From the NCBI GenBank assembly GCA_036677685.1, contig JAVBWA010000028.1, positions 1 through 47,267 on the forward strand: a stretch of 47,267 nt of DNA, in the 5' to 3' direction. The stretch is from JAQUBU01 sp036677685 (GTDB taxonomy: Bacteria; Bacillota; Syntrophomonadia; Syntrophomonadales; Syntrophomonadaceae). Position 1 is the first letter of the stretch. Every line of letters starts with the position of its first letter. The translations under genes and the position numbers were made by a program. Shown here one piece after another: positions 7,810 to 15,651 of this stretch. The notes below the pieces were generated by a model, which was given only the letters and a program-made list of their open reading frames with translations, was not told the origin of the DNA and searched no databases.

Positions 7810-9690
7810 CTATAGCAAAATTTCCATCGCTATTCTAACCAGTTCCGGATCAAACTGGGTTCCCGAACAGCGTTCTATTTCCTGGCAAGCTTCTTCATTG
7901 CTAATAGCTGCTTGATAGGGGCGCCCCGTAACCATAACATCCTGAGCATCGGCTATGGCTATAATCCGGGATATAAGCGGAATATCCTCTCCCTTGAGTC
8001 CCATTGGGTATCCACGCCCATCCCAATGCTCATGATGGTGCAGAATCGCTTGGGCTACGGGAACCATCTCCGGTGAACTTATAGCAATTCGATAGCCTAC
8101 TTCGGTATGCTTTTTTACGTATTCCCATTCTTCAGGGGTTAATTTTTGCGGTTTATCCAGAATATTATTGGTTATGGCAATTTTGCCGATATCATGTAAA
8201 GCAGACAGCAATCTTAAATTATCCATTTCACTTTCCGGCAGATTGATGGCCCGCCCGATTTTCTGTGCAGTTTCTTGAATGCGTTTACAATGCTCCTTGG
8301 TTTCATGACTCCTGGTCCAGAGCGTATTTTCCAGCGAATTCAAAAATGAACTGCGTATACTGCGGCTTTCCATTAGTTTATTACGATACATTTTCTCTTC
8401 GGCTTCTTTAATTACATCCATCATATTCTTTTTGAGAGAGTTTTTACTGGCCAGGCCAAGTGAAATAATAGTTTGGATGGGCAGATCATTTATGTACTTG
8501 CAGCTGCTCCTAACGCGTTCCATGATTCGTGTTGCCGACAGGCTGTCACAGCGCGGCAAAAGAATGATAAACTCGTCCCCCCCCCAGCGGGCTGCAATAT
8601 CTTCTTTGCGGCATGACCTGTTTAAAACATCAGCTACCGCAATCAAGAGCTTGTCTCCTTCCTGGTGTCCCAAAGCATCATTAATCAGCTTTAGACCATT
8701 GACATCACCCATAATTAAGCTGATCGGCAACTGCCGTTCGGTGTCCAGGCGCTGTAATTCTTCTTCGAAGTAAGCCCGGTTATACAGCCCGGTTAGCTTG
8801 TCATGAAAACTTAAATAATTTATTTCTTCCTGAGCCTTTTTGCTTTCAGTTATGTCAGTAACTATGCTTAAAAGGCAAGCTTCACCATCAATCTCAATTG
8901 CTTCTGCCGAATACGATACCAGCCGCTGTTCTCCACCTTTAATTTTGAAATATATTTCCATATCACGAACCGGTTGCTTATACAGAATCATTTGTTTTAC
9001 AAGCTCACGCTCACTCGGTTTAACCCAGCAGCCCATATCAATCGTTGTACAATCCATTATTTCTTCCTGGCTGTAACCAAGCATTTGGCAACATCTATCG
9101 TTAACCGCAATAAACCGTCCCCCCTCAAGGCTGGTAATCAGCATTGAAGATGGACTGGCGTTAAAAGCTTTCGAAAACTTGTCTTCCGACAATCTCAGTG
9201 CTGATTCCGCCTGTTTAAGAGATGTAATATCTTTAGTTACAAAAAGCAAATGGGGGAATCCTCCCATATCAATTATCTCCGTAGAAAAAAGAAAAGGCCG
9301 AATTTCCCCCGATTTAGTACGAAAGTTAACTTCGCCACCCCGGTGGATGTAGCCTTGTTCCCGAAGCTTTCGAAACATACGGTCGCGTTCTTCAAGATTC
9401 GCCCAAATATTTATTTCCACAGCAGTACATCCAATTATCTCGTTCCGTTCATATCCGGTAGTTTCCACAAATGCATCGTTTACTTCTACATAACGCCCCT
9501 CCCCTAAAGTCGTAATAGTTATCGGATCGGGATTGCACTGAAAGGCCTTGAAGAATCTTTCTTCAGACAGCTTCAAAGCTGCTTCCGCTAGTTGACGATA
9601 TATTTCTGCCGACTCCAGTTCATTAACGCGCTGCCTAAGTTCGGTAAGTTCTTCTATAAGCTGTTCTTGAGTTTTATTTTCATCATTCAT
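7810..9690 (-). CDS. PAS-PAS-GGDEF-HD-GYP cyclic-di-GMP enzyme
   Basis: A 626-residue protein from ATG 9690 (MNDENKTQEQ); an in-frame ATG 13 codons upstream lacks a ribosome site. Order: short coiled coil (1-45), PAS (about 45-165), PAS (about 170-290), GGDEF (about 295-440) and HD-GYP (about 455-626). The GGDEF motif is intact (370-374), with an RKED I-site five residues before it, so diguanylate cyclase activity and product inhibition are expected. The HD-GYP shows HDIGK (H499, D500) and GRGYP (GYP 560-562), so hydrolysis of cyclic-di-GMP is also expected. No membrane segment is visible, so it is probably cytoplasmic with PAS sensing. It is a lone gene, convergent with the DUF6385-like gene 4 bp away. 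Confidence 0.9.
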   Translation of the reverse strand: MNDENKTQEQLIEELTELRQRVNELESAEIYRQLAEAALKLSEERFFKAFQCNPDPITITTLGEGRYVEVNDAFVETTGYERNEIIGCTAVEINIWANLEERDRMFRKLREQGYIHRGGEVNFRTKSGEIRPFLFSTEIIDMGGFPHLLFVTKDITSLKQAESALRLSEDKFSKAFNASPSSMLITSLEGGRFIAVNDRCCQMLGYSQEEIMDCTTIDMGCWVKPSERELVKQMILYKQPVRDMEIYFKIKGGEQRLVSYSAEAIEIDGEACLLSIVTDITESKKAQEEINYLSFHDKLTGLYNRAYFEEELQRLDTERQLPISLIMGDVNGLKLINDALGHQEGDKLLIAVADVLNRSCRKEDIAARWGGDEFIILLPRCDSLSATRIMERVRSSCKYINDLPIQTIISLGLASKNSLKKNMMDVIKEAEEKMYRNKLMESRSIRSSFLNSLENTLWTRSHETKEHCKRIQETAQKIGRAINLPESEMDNLRLLSALHDIGKIAITNNILDKPQKLTPEEWEYVKKHTEVGYRIAISSPEMVPVAQAILHHHEHWDGRGYPMGLKGEDIPLISRIIAIADAQDVMVTGRPYQAAISNEEACQEIERCSGTQFDPELVRIAMEILL

Positions 9691-10005
9691 TATTTTTATA
9701 CCTGCTTTCTTTAGCGAAAGTTTATGCATCGGAAGAAACTGCGGAGCAGTTTCTTCACAAATTAATCATTCCCTAAGGGAATCAATATAAGTAGTCCCCG
9801 TAGGGGGGAACACAGCGCTGCAACGAAGCGGGGGGCAGAACCCGCCGCCTGTTTTGTTTATAGGAACCCGACCGTTTAAAGAAGCAGGGGACATCTTTTC
9901 GCCTCGTTATAACTTAAATTCAGAGCCTATGTTGTTAAAATATGATCTCATTATATTATGTAATATCCTGGTTAATAAAGATATTTTTTAATCATCCAAT
10001 GTATA
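9691..10005. other. 315-bp gap with two hairpins, otherwise unexplained
   Basis: Contains a perfect 11-bp inverted repeat with a 3-nt loop (9732-9742 with 9746-9756) and a second short palindrome (9768-9773 with 9777-9782). Both lie in the leader of the GGDEF/HD-GYP gene. Beyond them is G/C-run-rich sequence (9795-9850) with no convincing reading frame. I looked for a cyclic-di-GMP riboswitch on the minus strand and could not match its conserved core. Confidence 0.5.
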
Positions 10006-11379
10006 TCAAGCAATATTCTCCAGCCCTAGGTTATATAGAAATCCGAACAAGTCTGTCCTAATCCGCTCCAAAGCTTCCTGCGTTTTCCCCTCGCATCGCA
10101 CAATCAGTTCCGGTCCTGTATTTGAAGCTCTTACCAATCCCCAGCCACCAGGGAATAGAATCCGAGCCCCGTCGATATCAATAACTTCATATAAATTGCG
10201 GTAATACGCAAGCACCTGCTCAACAATCACAAACTTCGCAGCATCACTGCTTTTCACCCGTATTTCGGGAGTGGAATAATACACCGGCACATCAGCCAGA
10301 AGCTCAGTAATACCCTGCTGACTATGGGATAAAATGCGGAGCAAACGCGCCGCCGCATAAAGTGCATCATCGTAGCCGTAATACTCATCGGCAAAGAACA
10401 TATGCCCGGACATCTCCCCGGTAAATATCGCCCCGATTTCCTTCATCTTGGCCTTTATCAGCGAATGTCCGGTTTTATAAATCAAGGGTTCCCCCCCAAG
10501 ACGCACTATTTCATCCACCAATGCCTGGGAACACTTTACTTCCACTATACAATCCGCCCCCGGGTAATGCGGTAAAATCTCCCGCCAGAATAAAATCATC
10601 AGTACATCACCCCAGATGATATTCCCTTCCGGGTCCACTGCCCCCAAGCGATCACCATCACCATCAAGTCCGATGCCCAGATCGGCCCCTTCCATCTGTA
10701 CCACTCTGATTAAATCCTTACAATTCTCCGCCTTAACCGGATCAGGATGATGGTTGGGAAACGTTGAGTCCGATTCGCAGTACAATTCCACCACTTCACA
10801 ACCCAGCCGGCGTAAAAGCTCCGGCGCTATGAACCCGGCCGTACCGTTACCGCAGTCCACCACCACCTTTAGCTTCTTCTCTCCCAGTACTATCCTCTCA
10901 GTAATGGCCTGCAGATAATCCTGCTTAATATCAAGAATCTCCAAGCCGCCCCTAACCACAACCTCCAGCCGCTCTTGTCTCTCAACCATCCGGGCAAGCT
11001 CCTGAATCTCCTCCCCATAGATGGTCGAACTCCCCAGCAGCAGTTTAAAACCATTATCATGACCGGGATTGTGGCTCGCCGTAATCATAATCCCCGCATC
11101 AATCTCCAGGTGCCGCGCCGCATAATAGAACATGGGCGTAATCAGCTCTCCGATATCGATTACATCCAGCCCTGATGCCAGCAAGGCTTCCACAACAATA
11201 TCTCTATATAATAATGAAGAAGCCCGGTTGTCCCGGCCAATTATAATCTTATTGCGGCCTCGGTCATGTACATATTTCCCGAAAGCCAGGGCAATACTCC
11301 TGACGGCCGCTTCATCCAATTCATCACCTACACGGCCTCGTATATCATATTGACGAAAAATACCCGGATTCATATTCAT
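10006..11379 (-). CDS. manB: phosphomannomutase/phosphoglucomutase
   Basis: A 457-residue alpha-D-phosphohexomutase that interconverts hexose 6- and 1-phosphates, here feeding mannose-1-phosphate to manC. The phosphoserine loop is TASHNP (Ser102), the metal loop DGDGDR (239-244) and the sugar-binding loop GEMSGH (321-326), all intact. The start is ATG 11379 within TAATG, sharing one base with the upstream VanZ-like stop, so translation is coupled; a second ATG two codons later is possible. It is the last gene of the manC-vanZ-manB group. AlgC-type dual specificity cannot be separated from strict ManB activity by sequence. Confidence 0.9.
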   Translation of the reverse strand: MNMNPGIFRQYDIRGRVGDELDEAAVRSIALAFGKYVHDRGRNKIIIGRDNRASSLLYRDIVVEALLASGLDVIDIGELITPMFYYAARHLEIDAGIMITASHNPGHDNGFKLLLGSSTIYGEEIQELARMVERQERLEVVVRGGLEILDIKQDYLQAITERIVLGEKKLKVVVDCGNGTAGFIAPELLRRLGCEVVELYCESDSTFPNHHPDPVKAENCKDLIRVVQMEGADLGIGLDGDGDRLGAVDPEGNIIWGDVLMILFWREILPHYPGADCIVEVKCSQALVDEIVRLGGEPLIYKTGHSLIKAKMKEIGAIFTGEMSGHMFFADEYYGYDDALYAAARLLRILSHSQQGITELLADVPVYYSTPEIRVKSSDAAKFVIVEQVLAYYRNLYEVIDIDGARILFPGGWGLVRASNTGPELIVRCEGKTQEALERIRTDLFGFLYNLGLENIA

Positions 11380-11918
11380 TATCCCGCTGTTCTCCCTTCC
11401 CTTTTCCTTATAAACATAATTACTAATACCAGCAAAAACGCAGTCATATCTACACCAATATCCTTAACCGATCCGCTGCGCCCCAAAACCAAGGTTTGAT
11501 TGAATTCATCCACACCGGCTACCAGCAATACCAGCAAAGCAGCCCGGCAACCACCCCAGCGCGATATTTTCCCTTCCTTACGTAAACTAACCAATAAACC
11601 ACAACTCAAAAAAGCATACAAAAACAAATGACCCAGCTTGCGGATAATAAACTGAATAAAACCAACCGGATCACTATGGTTATCATAAAATTTGCCATTA
11701 TTGTAATAATCAAAGCGGACCTGCGGTAGGTCCCGCACAAAAGCCGTTACATTAGGGAAGCAAGCTATTCGCCCCGAAAGATCCTGCCGTTCAAATTCCT
11801 GATTGGAAAAGCCGGCAATTGCCAACAAGCTTATGATTATAAAGAGCCAGGACCGAAGATTATATTTGCACTTATCGGTTTTGTTATGGTCACTGTCAGA
11901 ATAATTGCTTCCCAGCAC
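11379..11918 (-). CDS. VanZ-like membrane protein
   Basis: A 179-residue protein with hydrophobic segments at about 24-40, 90-115, 120-140 and 158-172. The VanZ-like signatures are the conserved RKLGHLFLYAFLSCGLL and DEFNQTLVLGRSGSVKDIGVD. Proteins of this family are often found in envelope polysaccharide loci and have no defined reaction, although VanZ itself contributes to teicoplanin resistance. It lies between manC and the phosphohexomutase and is co-transcribed with them. Confidence 0.8.
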   Translation of the reverse strand: MLGSNYSDSDHNKTDKCKYNLRSWLFIIISLLAIAGFSNQEFERQDLSGRIACFPNVTAFVRDLPQVRFDYYNNGKFYDNHSDPVGFIQFIIRKLGHLFLYAFLSCGLLVSLRKEGKISRWGGCRAALLVLLVAGVDEFNQTLVLGRSGSVKDIGVDMTAFLLVLVIMFIRKREGRTAG

Positions 11919-11975
11919 CGTAATCTCCTATCTTTCATAAAACCCTGTATCCTATATTTGAACTACGGCTACCGA

Positions 11976-12965
11976 TTAATTATTTTCCACTATCTCCACT
12001 AATCTTTTTACATCCTGGGATCTATCCCGCGGACATATCATAATAGTATCGTTCCCTTCAACTACCACCAAATCCTGCATACCAAATACCACCAGACGCT
12101 TATCCTTACTCCTGACCATACAGTTGGAACACTCAACCGTAAGCGCCCGCCCAGTAGTAACATTACCCATTTCATCCTGATCCATCACCGCTGCAAGGGC
12201 ATCCCAACTGCCAATATCACTCCAGCCGAAATCCCCCTCTACTACCGCCATGCGATTAGACTTTTCGGCTATGGCATAATCAATAGAAACACTGGGATAC
12301 TCTGAATAATGCCCAAGGTAAACATCTTTTCCACCTTGAATCTTTTCATATAAAAGAGGCAGGTGCTCCTGCATTAATCCCCGCCATGTTGCTACGGTTG
12401 CCACAAAAATCCCTGCATTCCAATAGAAATTCCCTTTTTGAACATAAGAAGTTGCCGTTGCAAGATCCGGTTTTTCGTGAAACGCCCTAACCAGCTTACT
12501 ATCCCTGTCATTTACCCGTTCAATATATCCATAACCGGTTTCTGCATAAACAGGAGTAATTCCTATAGTTACCAAATACCCCTCTCTGGCCAGTTCTTCT
12601 GCCCTACGTATACTTCGCCGAAATTCTTCATCATTCTCAATATAATGATCAGCCGGGAAAAAGCCCAGGACCTCATTATCATTCCCAACACAAGAAGCCA
12701 GCACCAATCCTGCGGCGGGCGCCGTATTTCTTCCCACCTGTTCACTCAATAGCGAAAACTCAATGCCATTTTGTTCAGATGCAATAAGAGCTCGTTGCTC
12801 ATCGCCACAAACCACCACCAACGGCCCCAGAGCCTGCAAACGCCTCAGGGTCATGGTAAGCAAACTGCCTTTCCCCAGAAAATCACACATTTGCTTGGGA
12901 TATTTTTCCGTGCTTACAGGCCATAAGCGTATCCCCTTGCCCCCGGCCAAAACGGCGGATATCAT
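11976..12965 (-). CDS. manC: mannose-1-phosphate guanylyltransferase
   Basis: A 329-residue nucleotidyltransferase, the short form without the C-terminal isomerase domain. It makes GDP-mannose from GTP and mannose-1-phosphate. The signature AVLAGGKGIRLWPVS and the YPKQ lysine are present at the N-terminus; FFPADHYI, GYGYIER and WNAGIF follow in the usual order. An extremely G-rich ribosome site precedes ATG 12965. GDP-mannose made here feeds gmd and fcl further upstream. A motif shared with other promoters of the locus lies 90-115 bp upstream. Confidence 0.92.
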   Translation of the reverse strand: MISAVLAGGKGIRLWPVSTEKYPKQMCDFLGKGSLLTMTLRRLQALGPLVVVCGDEQRALIASEQNGIEFSLLSEQVGRNTAPAAGLVLASCVGNDNEVLGFFPADHYIENDEEFRRSIRRAEELAREGYLVTIGITPVYAETGYGYIERVNDRDSKLVRAFHEKPDLATATSYVQKGNFYWNAGIFVATVATWRGLMQEHLPLLYEKIQGGKDVYLGHYSEYPSVSIDYAIAEKSNRMAVVEGDFGWSDIGSWDALAAVMDQDEMGNVTTGRALTVECSNCMVRSKDKRLVVFGMQDLVVVEGNDTIMICPRDRSQDVKRLVEIVENN

Positions 12966-13053
12966 GGATTACCCCCCCCTTAAAAAATATTTAATCAGGA
13001 AATTAATTCAGGTTCTTTACACTCGACTACTCATAACAGGGTTTTGTCCTTTT

Positions 13054-13081
13054 TTGTGTCGCCTTGGCGCACAATGTCACC
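13054..13081 (-). promoter_or_regulatory. shared promoter-region motif upstream of manC
   Basis: On the plus strand TTGTGTC (13054-13060) is followed by CACAATGTCAC (13070-13080), with a TTGTG/CACAA inverted repeat. Near-identical sequence appears at 27274-27305 and 35785-35815, each upstream of a minus-strand gene of this locus. A regulator binding site is the simplest reading. Confidence 0.4.
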
Positions 13082-13228
13082 TTTAGTGCCATATTCGGGT
13101 AGCCAAAATCATCCCTGCAATTTTAAGCAATTCCATTGATTCATGTATTTTTTTTATTAATTTTAGTTAAAATATATAAAGTTCCGGGAATAACCAACCC
13201 CGTGCATTGGGAAGAAAGGTTTTAAAAC

Positions 13229-13345
13229 ATGAATGATAACAACGGCAACTCCGCCCGCGGCTTGGTTATAGGAATACTTCTCAGCATCCCCCTGTGGGCC
13301 ATAATTATAGCCCTTATCCACAAAATCGGAAGGCTGCCCATTTAA
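13229..13345 (+). CDS. 38-residue single-pass membrane protein
   Basis: ATG 13229 with GGGAAGAAAGG upstream (9-nt spacing) opens 38 codons ending at TAA 13343-13345. The polar N-terminus (MNDNNGNSARG) is followed by one hydrophobic helix (about 12-30) and a basic tail (HKIGRLPI). The base composition resembles the neighbouring genes. It is convergent with galE, and the two stop codons overlap in the palindrome TTAA (13342-13345). Function unknown; good ribosome site and clean topology make it likely to be real. Confidence 0.65.
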   Translation: MNDNNGNSARGLVIGILLSIPLWAIIIALIHKIGRLPI

Positions 13346-14370
13346 GTCCGGGCACTGTACCCAGACTTATTCCAATGCCACTTCCAGGCCGATAAAATGA
13401 TATCTGCCAAATCCGGCAACTGTGGCTTCCATCCCAGTTCATTCCTAATCTTATCCGAAGAAGCCAGCAGCACCGCCGGGTCTCCGGCCCGCCGCTCCCC
13501 GATCTCATAAAGCACCGGCCGGGATGCCACCTCGGAAACGACCCGAATTACTTCCTTAACCGAATAACCACTGCCATTACCCAGATTATAGGTACGTGAA
13601 TCCATACCGCCGGACAAAGCCTCCAGCGCCAACACATGCGCCCGGGCCAGGTCGCTCACATGAATATAATCCCTTATACAAGTCCCGTCCTGAGTATCAT
13701 AATCATCGCCAAAAACAAACAGTTTATCTCTTAACCCTATAGCCCGTTGTATTACCAACGGTATCAAGTGAGTCTCCGGCTCATGACATTCCCCGATCAC
13801 AGCGCTCCGGTCCGCTCCCGCCGCATTAAAATAACGCAAGGCCACATGCCTTATACCATATATCTGTTCATACCAGCGCAGCAGTTCCTCCACCATCAGC
13901 TTGGAAGCCCCGTAAACACTGGCAGGCTTAACCTTATTGCCCTCTCTGATAGGTATTTCCTCCGGTTCCCCATATACCGCCGCCGTAGAAGAAAATACTA
14001 TGTTATTAACCCCACACTCAGCCATGCATTCCAGAACATTTATAGCCCGGGCCGTATTATTGTTAAAATACTTCCCCGGCCTTTGCATTGATTCCCCCAC
14101 CTGGCTAAATGCTGCTAGATGCACCACAGCACTTACCTTCCCACTGCCCATAATCGAACATAATAGCTCCCGGTCACCGGTATCCCCGTAGACAAACTCC
14201 AGTTTTCCCGGTAATCTCCCGGAATCTCTCAAGCCCTCCAGCGCTTCCACAGTCTCCCGGTGCCCAGTAGACAGGTTGTCCAGGATAATTACATCAAATC
14301 CATTTGCCATCAGTTCGAGTGCCACATGCGAACCTATATACCCTGCCCCGCCCGTTACTAGTACGGTCAA
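13342..14370 (-). CDS. galE: UDP-glucose 4-epimerase
   Basis: A 342-residue extended short-chain dehydrogenase starting MTVLVTGGAGYIGSH. It shows the catalytic YGASK, the FSSTAAVYG serine region and the RYFNAAGA signature typical of GalE. It interconverts UDP-glucose and UDP-galactose using bound NAD and supplies galactose for the polysaccharide. It is separated by 276 bp from the next upstream gene and is probably transcribed from its own promoter. Activity on UDP-GlcNAc cannot be excluded. Confidence 0.93.
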   Translation of the reverse strand: MTVLVTGGAGYIGSHVALELMANGFDVIILDNLSTGHRETVEALEGLRDSGRLPGKLEFVYGDTGDRELLCSIMGSGKVSAVVHLAAFSQVGESMQRPGKYFNNNTARAINVLECMAECGVNNIVFSSTAAVYGEPEEIPIREGNKVKPASVYGASKLMVEELLRWYEQIYGIRHVALRYFNAAGADRSAVIGECHEPETHLIPLVIQRAIGLRDKLFVFGDDYDTQDGTCIRDYIHVSDLARAHVLALEALSGGMDSRTYNLGNGSGYSVKEVIRVVSEVASRPVLYEIGERRAGDPAVLLASSDKIRNELGWKPQLPDLADIILSAWKWHWNKSGYSART

Positions 14371-14646
14371 AACCTCATCTCCTTGCCTTCACCCATAAAA
14401 CCAGGCGCCTGTCCTCCCTTTTTATCCACCTTAACCAACACCAGAATCTGTTTCAATTTACCTCTTGGAATGGAAGAATGTCTCTTCCTAATAATACCCA
14501 TGCATAACTAGTAAACTAGGAATTAGGATGATTAAAAAAGACAATGTTTTGGACTTGGCTTAAATGTTGTACAATTCAAAAATGATAATCACATCAACAA
14601 CTGCAAATTTGCACAGTATTTATTCACGCCAATTGGAATAAGGAAC

Positions 14647-15279
14647 CTAACCCTTAGTAGCAATAACTCTTATCTGAGTAATATTTCTCCTATATTTAGC
14701 AAAAACTCTACATAGTAAATGGAATACCGTTTCTCCAAATATTTCATACAATTTGGTAAACCTTAGGGACCATGAATGATTAATCCTTTCTACTTGTTCA
14801 ACTTTAAAACCAGCAACAGTAAAAAGATTACCAATATTCATCTGGCTCCATGTGTATAAATGTTTATTTATATCATTGGGATGATAGGGTACGTTTTTTT
14901 CATGCGGAATAACGAATACAATTTTTCCCCCATTTTTTAATTTAGGGTACAACCCCTTTAACTCCTGGAGCGGGGAGAATGTATGCTCTAAAGCGTGATT
15001 TGATATTATTACGTCCGCCCAATTATCAGGTATTTCATTAGCACTATTGACTACTGCAATACCGTTTTTTTGAGCAATTTGCCTAGCTATATCATTTACC
15101 TCAATACCTATTTTATCTTTACATGTAATATTATTGAGAAGATACCCTCCACCGCAACCAAAATCAATAACTGAATCATTCGGTGATATAAACTCTTTAA
15201 ATTTGAACAGATTAACCCGGCCACCAAATACGCCTATGTCCTTTTGCCATTTGAAATACTGTTCATCATAATAATTCAT
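14647..15279 (-). CDS. class I SAM-dependent methyltransferase
   Basis: A 210-residue protein with motif I VIDFGCGGGYLL (about residues 37-48) and the post-motif acidic residue in GIEVND; ISNHALEH corresponds to motif IV/V of the UbiE/COQ5-like class. In this position, among sugar genes, methylation of a glycan residue or its precursor is likely, but the acceptor is not shown. Composition is AT-rich like the glycosyltransferase block upstream. It follows a truncated methyltransferase-like fragment. Confidence 0.8.
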   Translation of the reverse strand: MNYYDEQYFKWQKDIGVFGGRVNLFKFKEFISPNDSVIDFGCGGGYLLNNITCKDKIGIEVNDIARQIAQKNGIAVVNSANEIPDNWADVIISNHALEHTFSPLQELKGLYPKLKNGGKIVFVIPHEKNVPYHPNDINKHLYTWSQMNIGNLFTVAGFKVEQVERINHSWSLRFTKLYEIFGETVFHLLCRVFAKYRRNITQIRVIATKG

Positions 15280-15363
15280 AAGTCAACTCCTGATTACCGA
15301 ATTCTTTATCCCTATAATTTACAATTTACATATTCTATCTTGCATAAAATTTTGTCTAGCCAT

Positions 15364-15576
15364 TTACACAAACAATCTAATACGCTTATGCAGGTTTTTA
15401 GTTGCGTCTATTTGATGCAAACAATTCATTGCAAAACCATATTCCACAACTCTCTCGTTTAATTCATTTGACTTGCATGATACTTGCCCATCCCGTAATA
15501 GAATCGGCTTTAAAAGCAACAAAACAAACCGATAATAGAGTGTGTAACCTGTACGTAATATACTTTTAATAATCAT
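15364..15576 (-). pseudogene. truncated N-terminus, possibly of a methyltransferase
   Basis: ATG 15576 has a very strong GAGGAGGT only two bases upstream and opens 70 codons. The residues RDGQVSCKSNELNERVVEYG resemble the region just before motif I in a group of glycan-locus methyltransferases (ERVVEY followed by DVGCG). Here the frame stops 26 residues later without any SAM motif. It is best read as a remnant truncated by recombination, next to an intact methyltransferase. It could instead be a small independent protein. Confidence 0.45.
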
Positions 15577-15651
15577 GACCTCCTCAATATGGTAAATTTT
15601 ATAAAACGATACACTCGAACTGTAATAGTTCACATATCAGATTCTATTTCA

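Noticed and set aside
9691..10005. cyclic-di-GMP riboswitch upstream of the GGDEF/HD-GYP gene
   Set aside because: The conserved GEMM core and tetraloop-receptor sequences could not be found on the minus strand; only simple hairpins are present.
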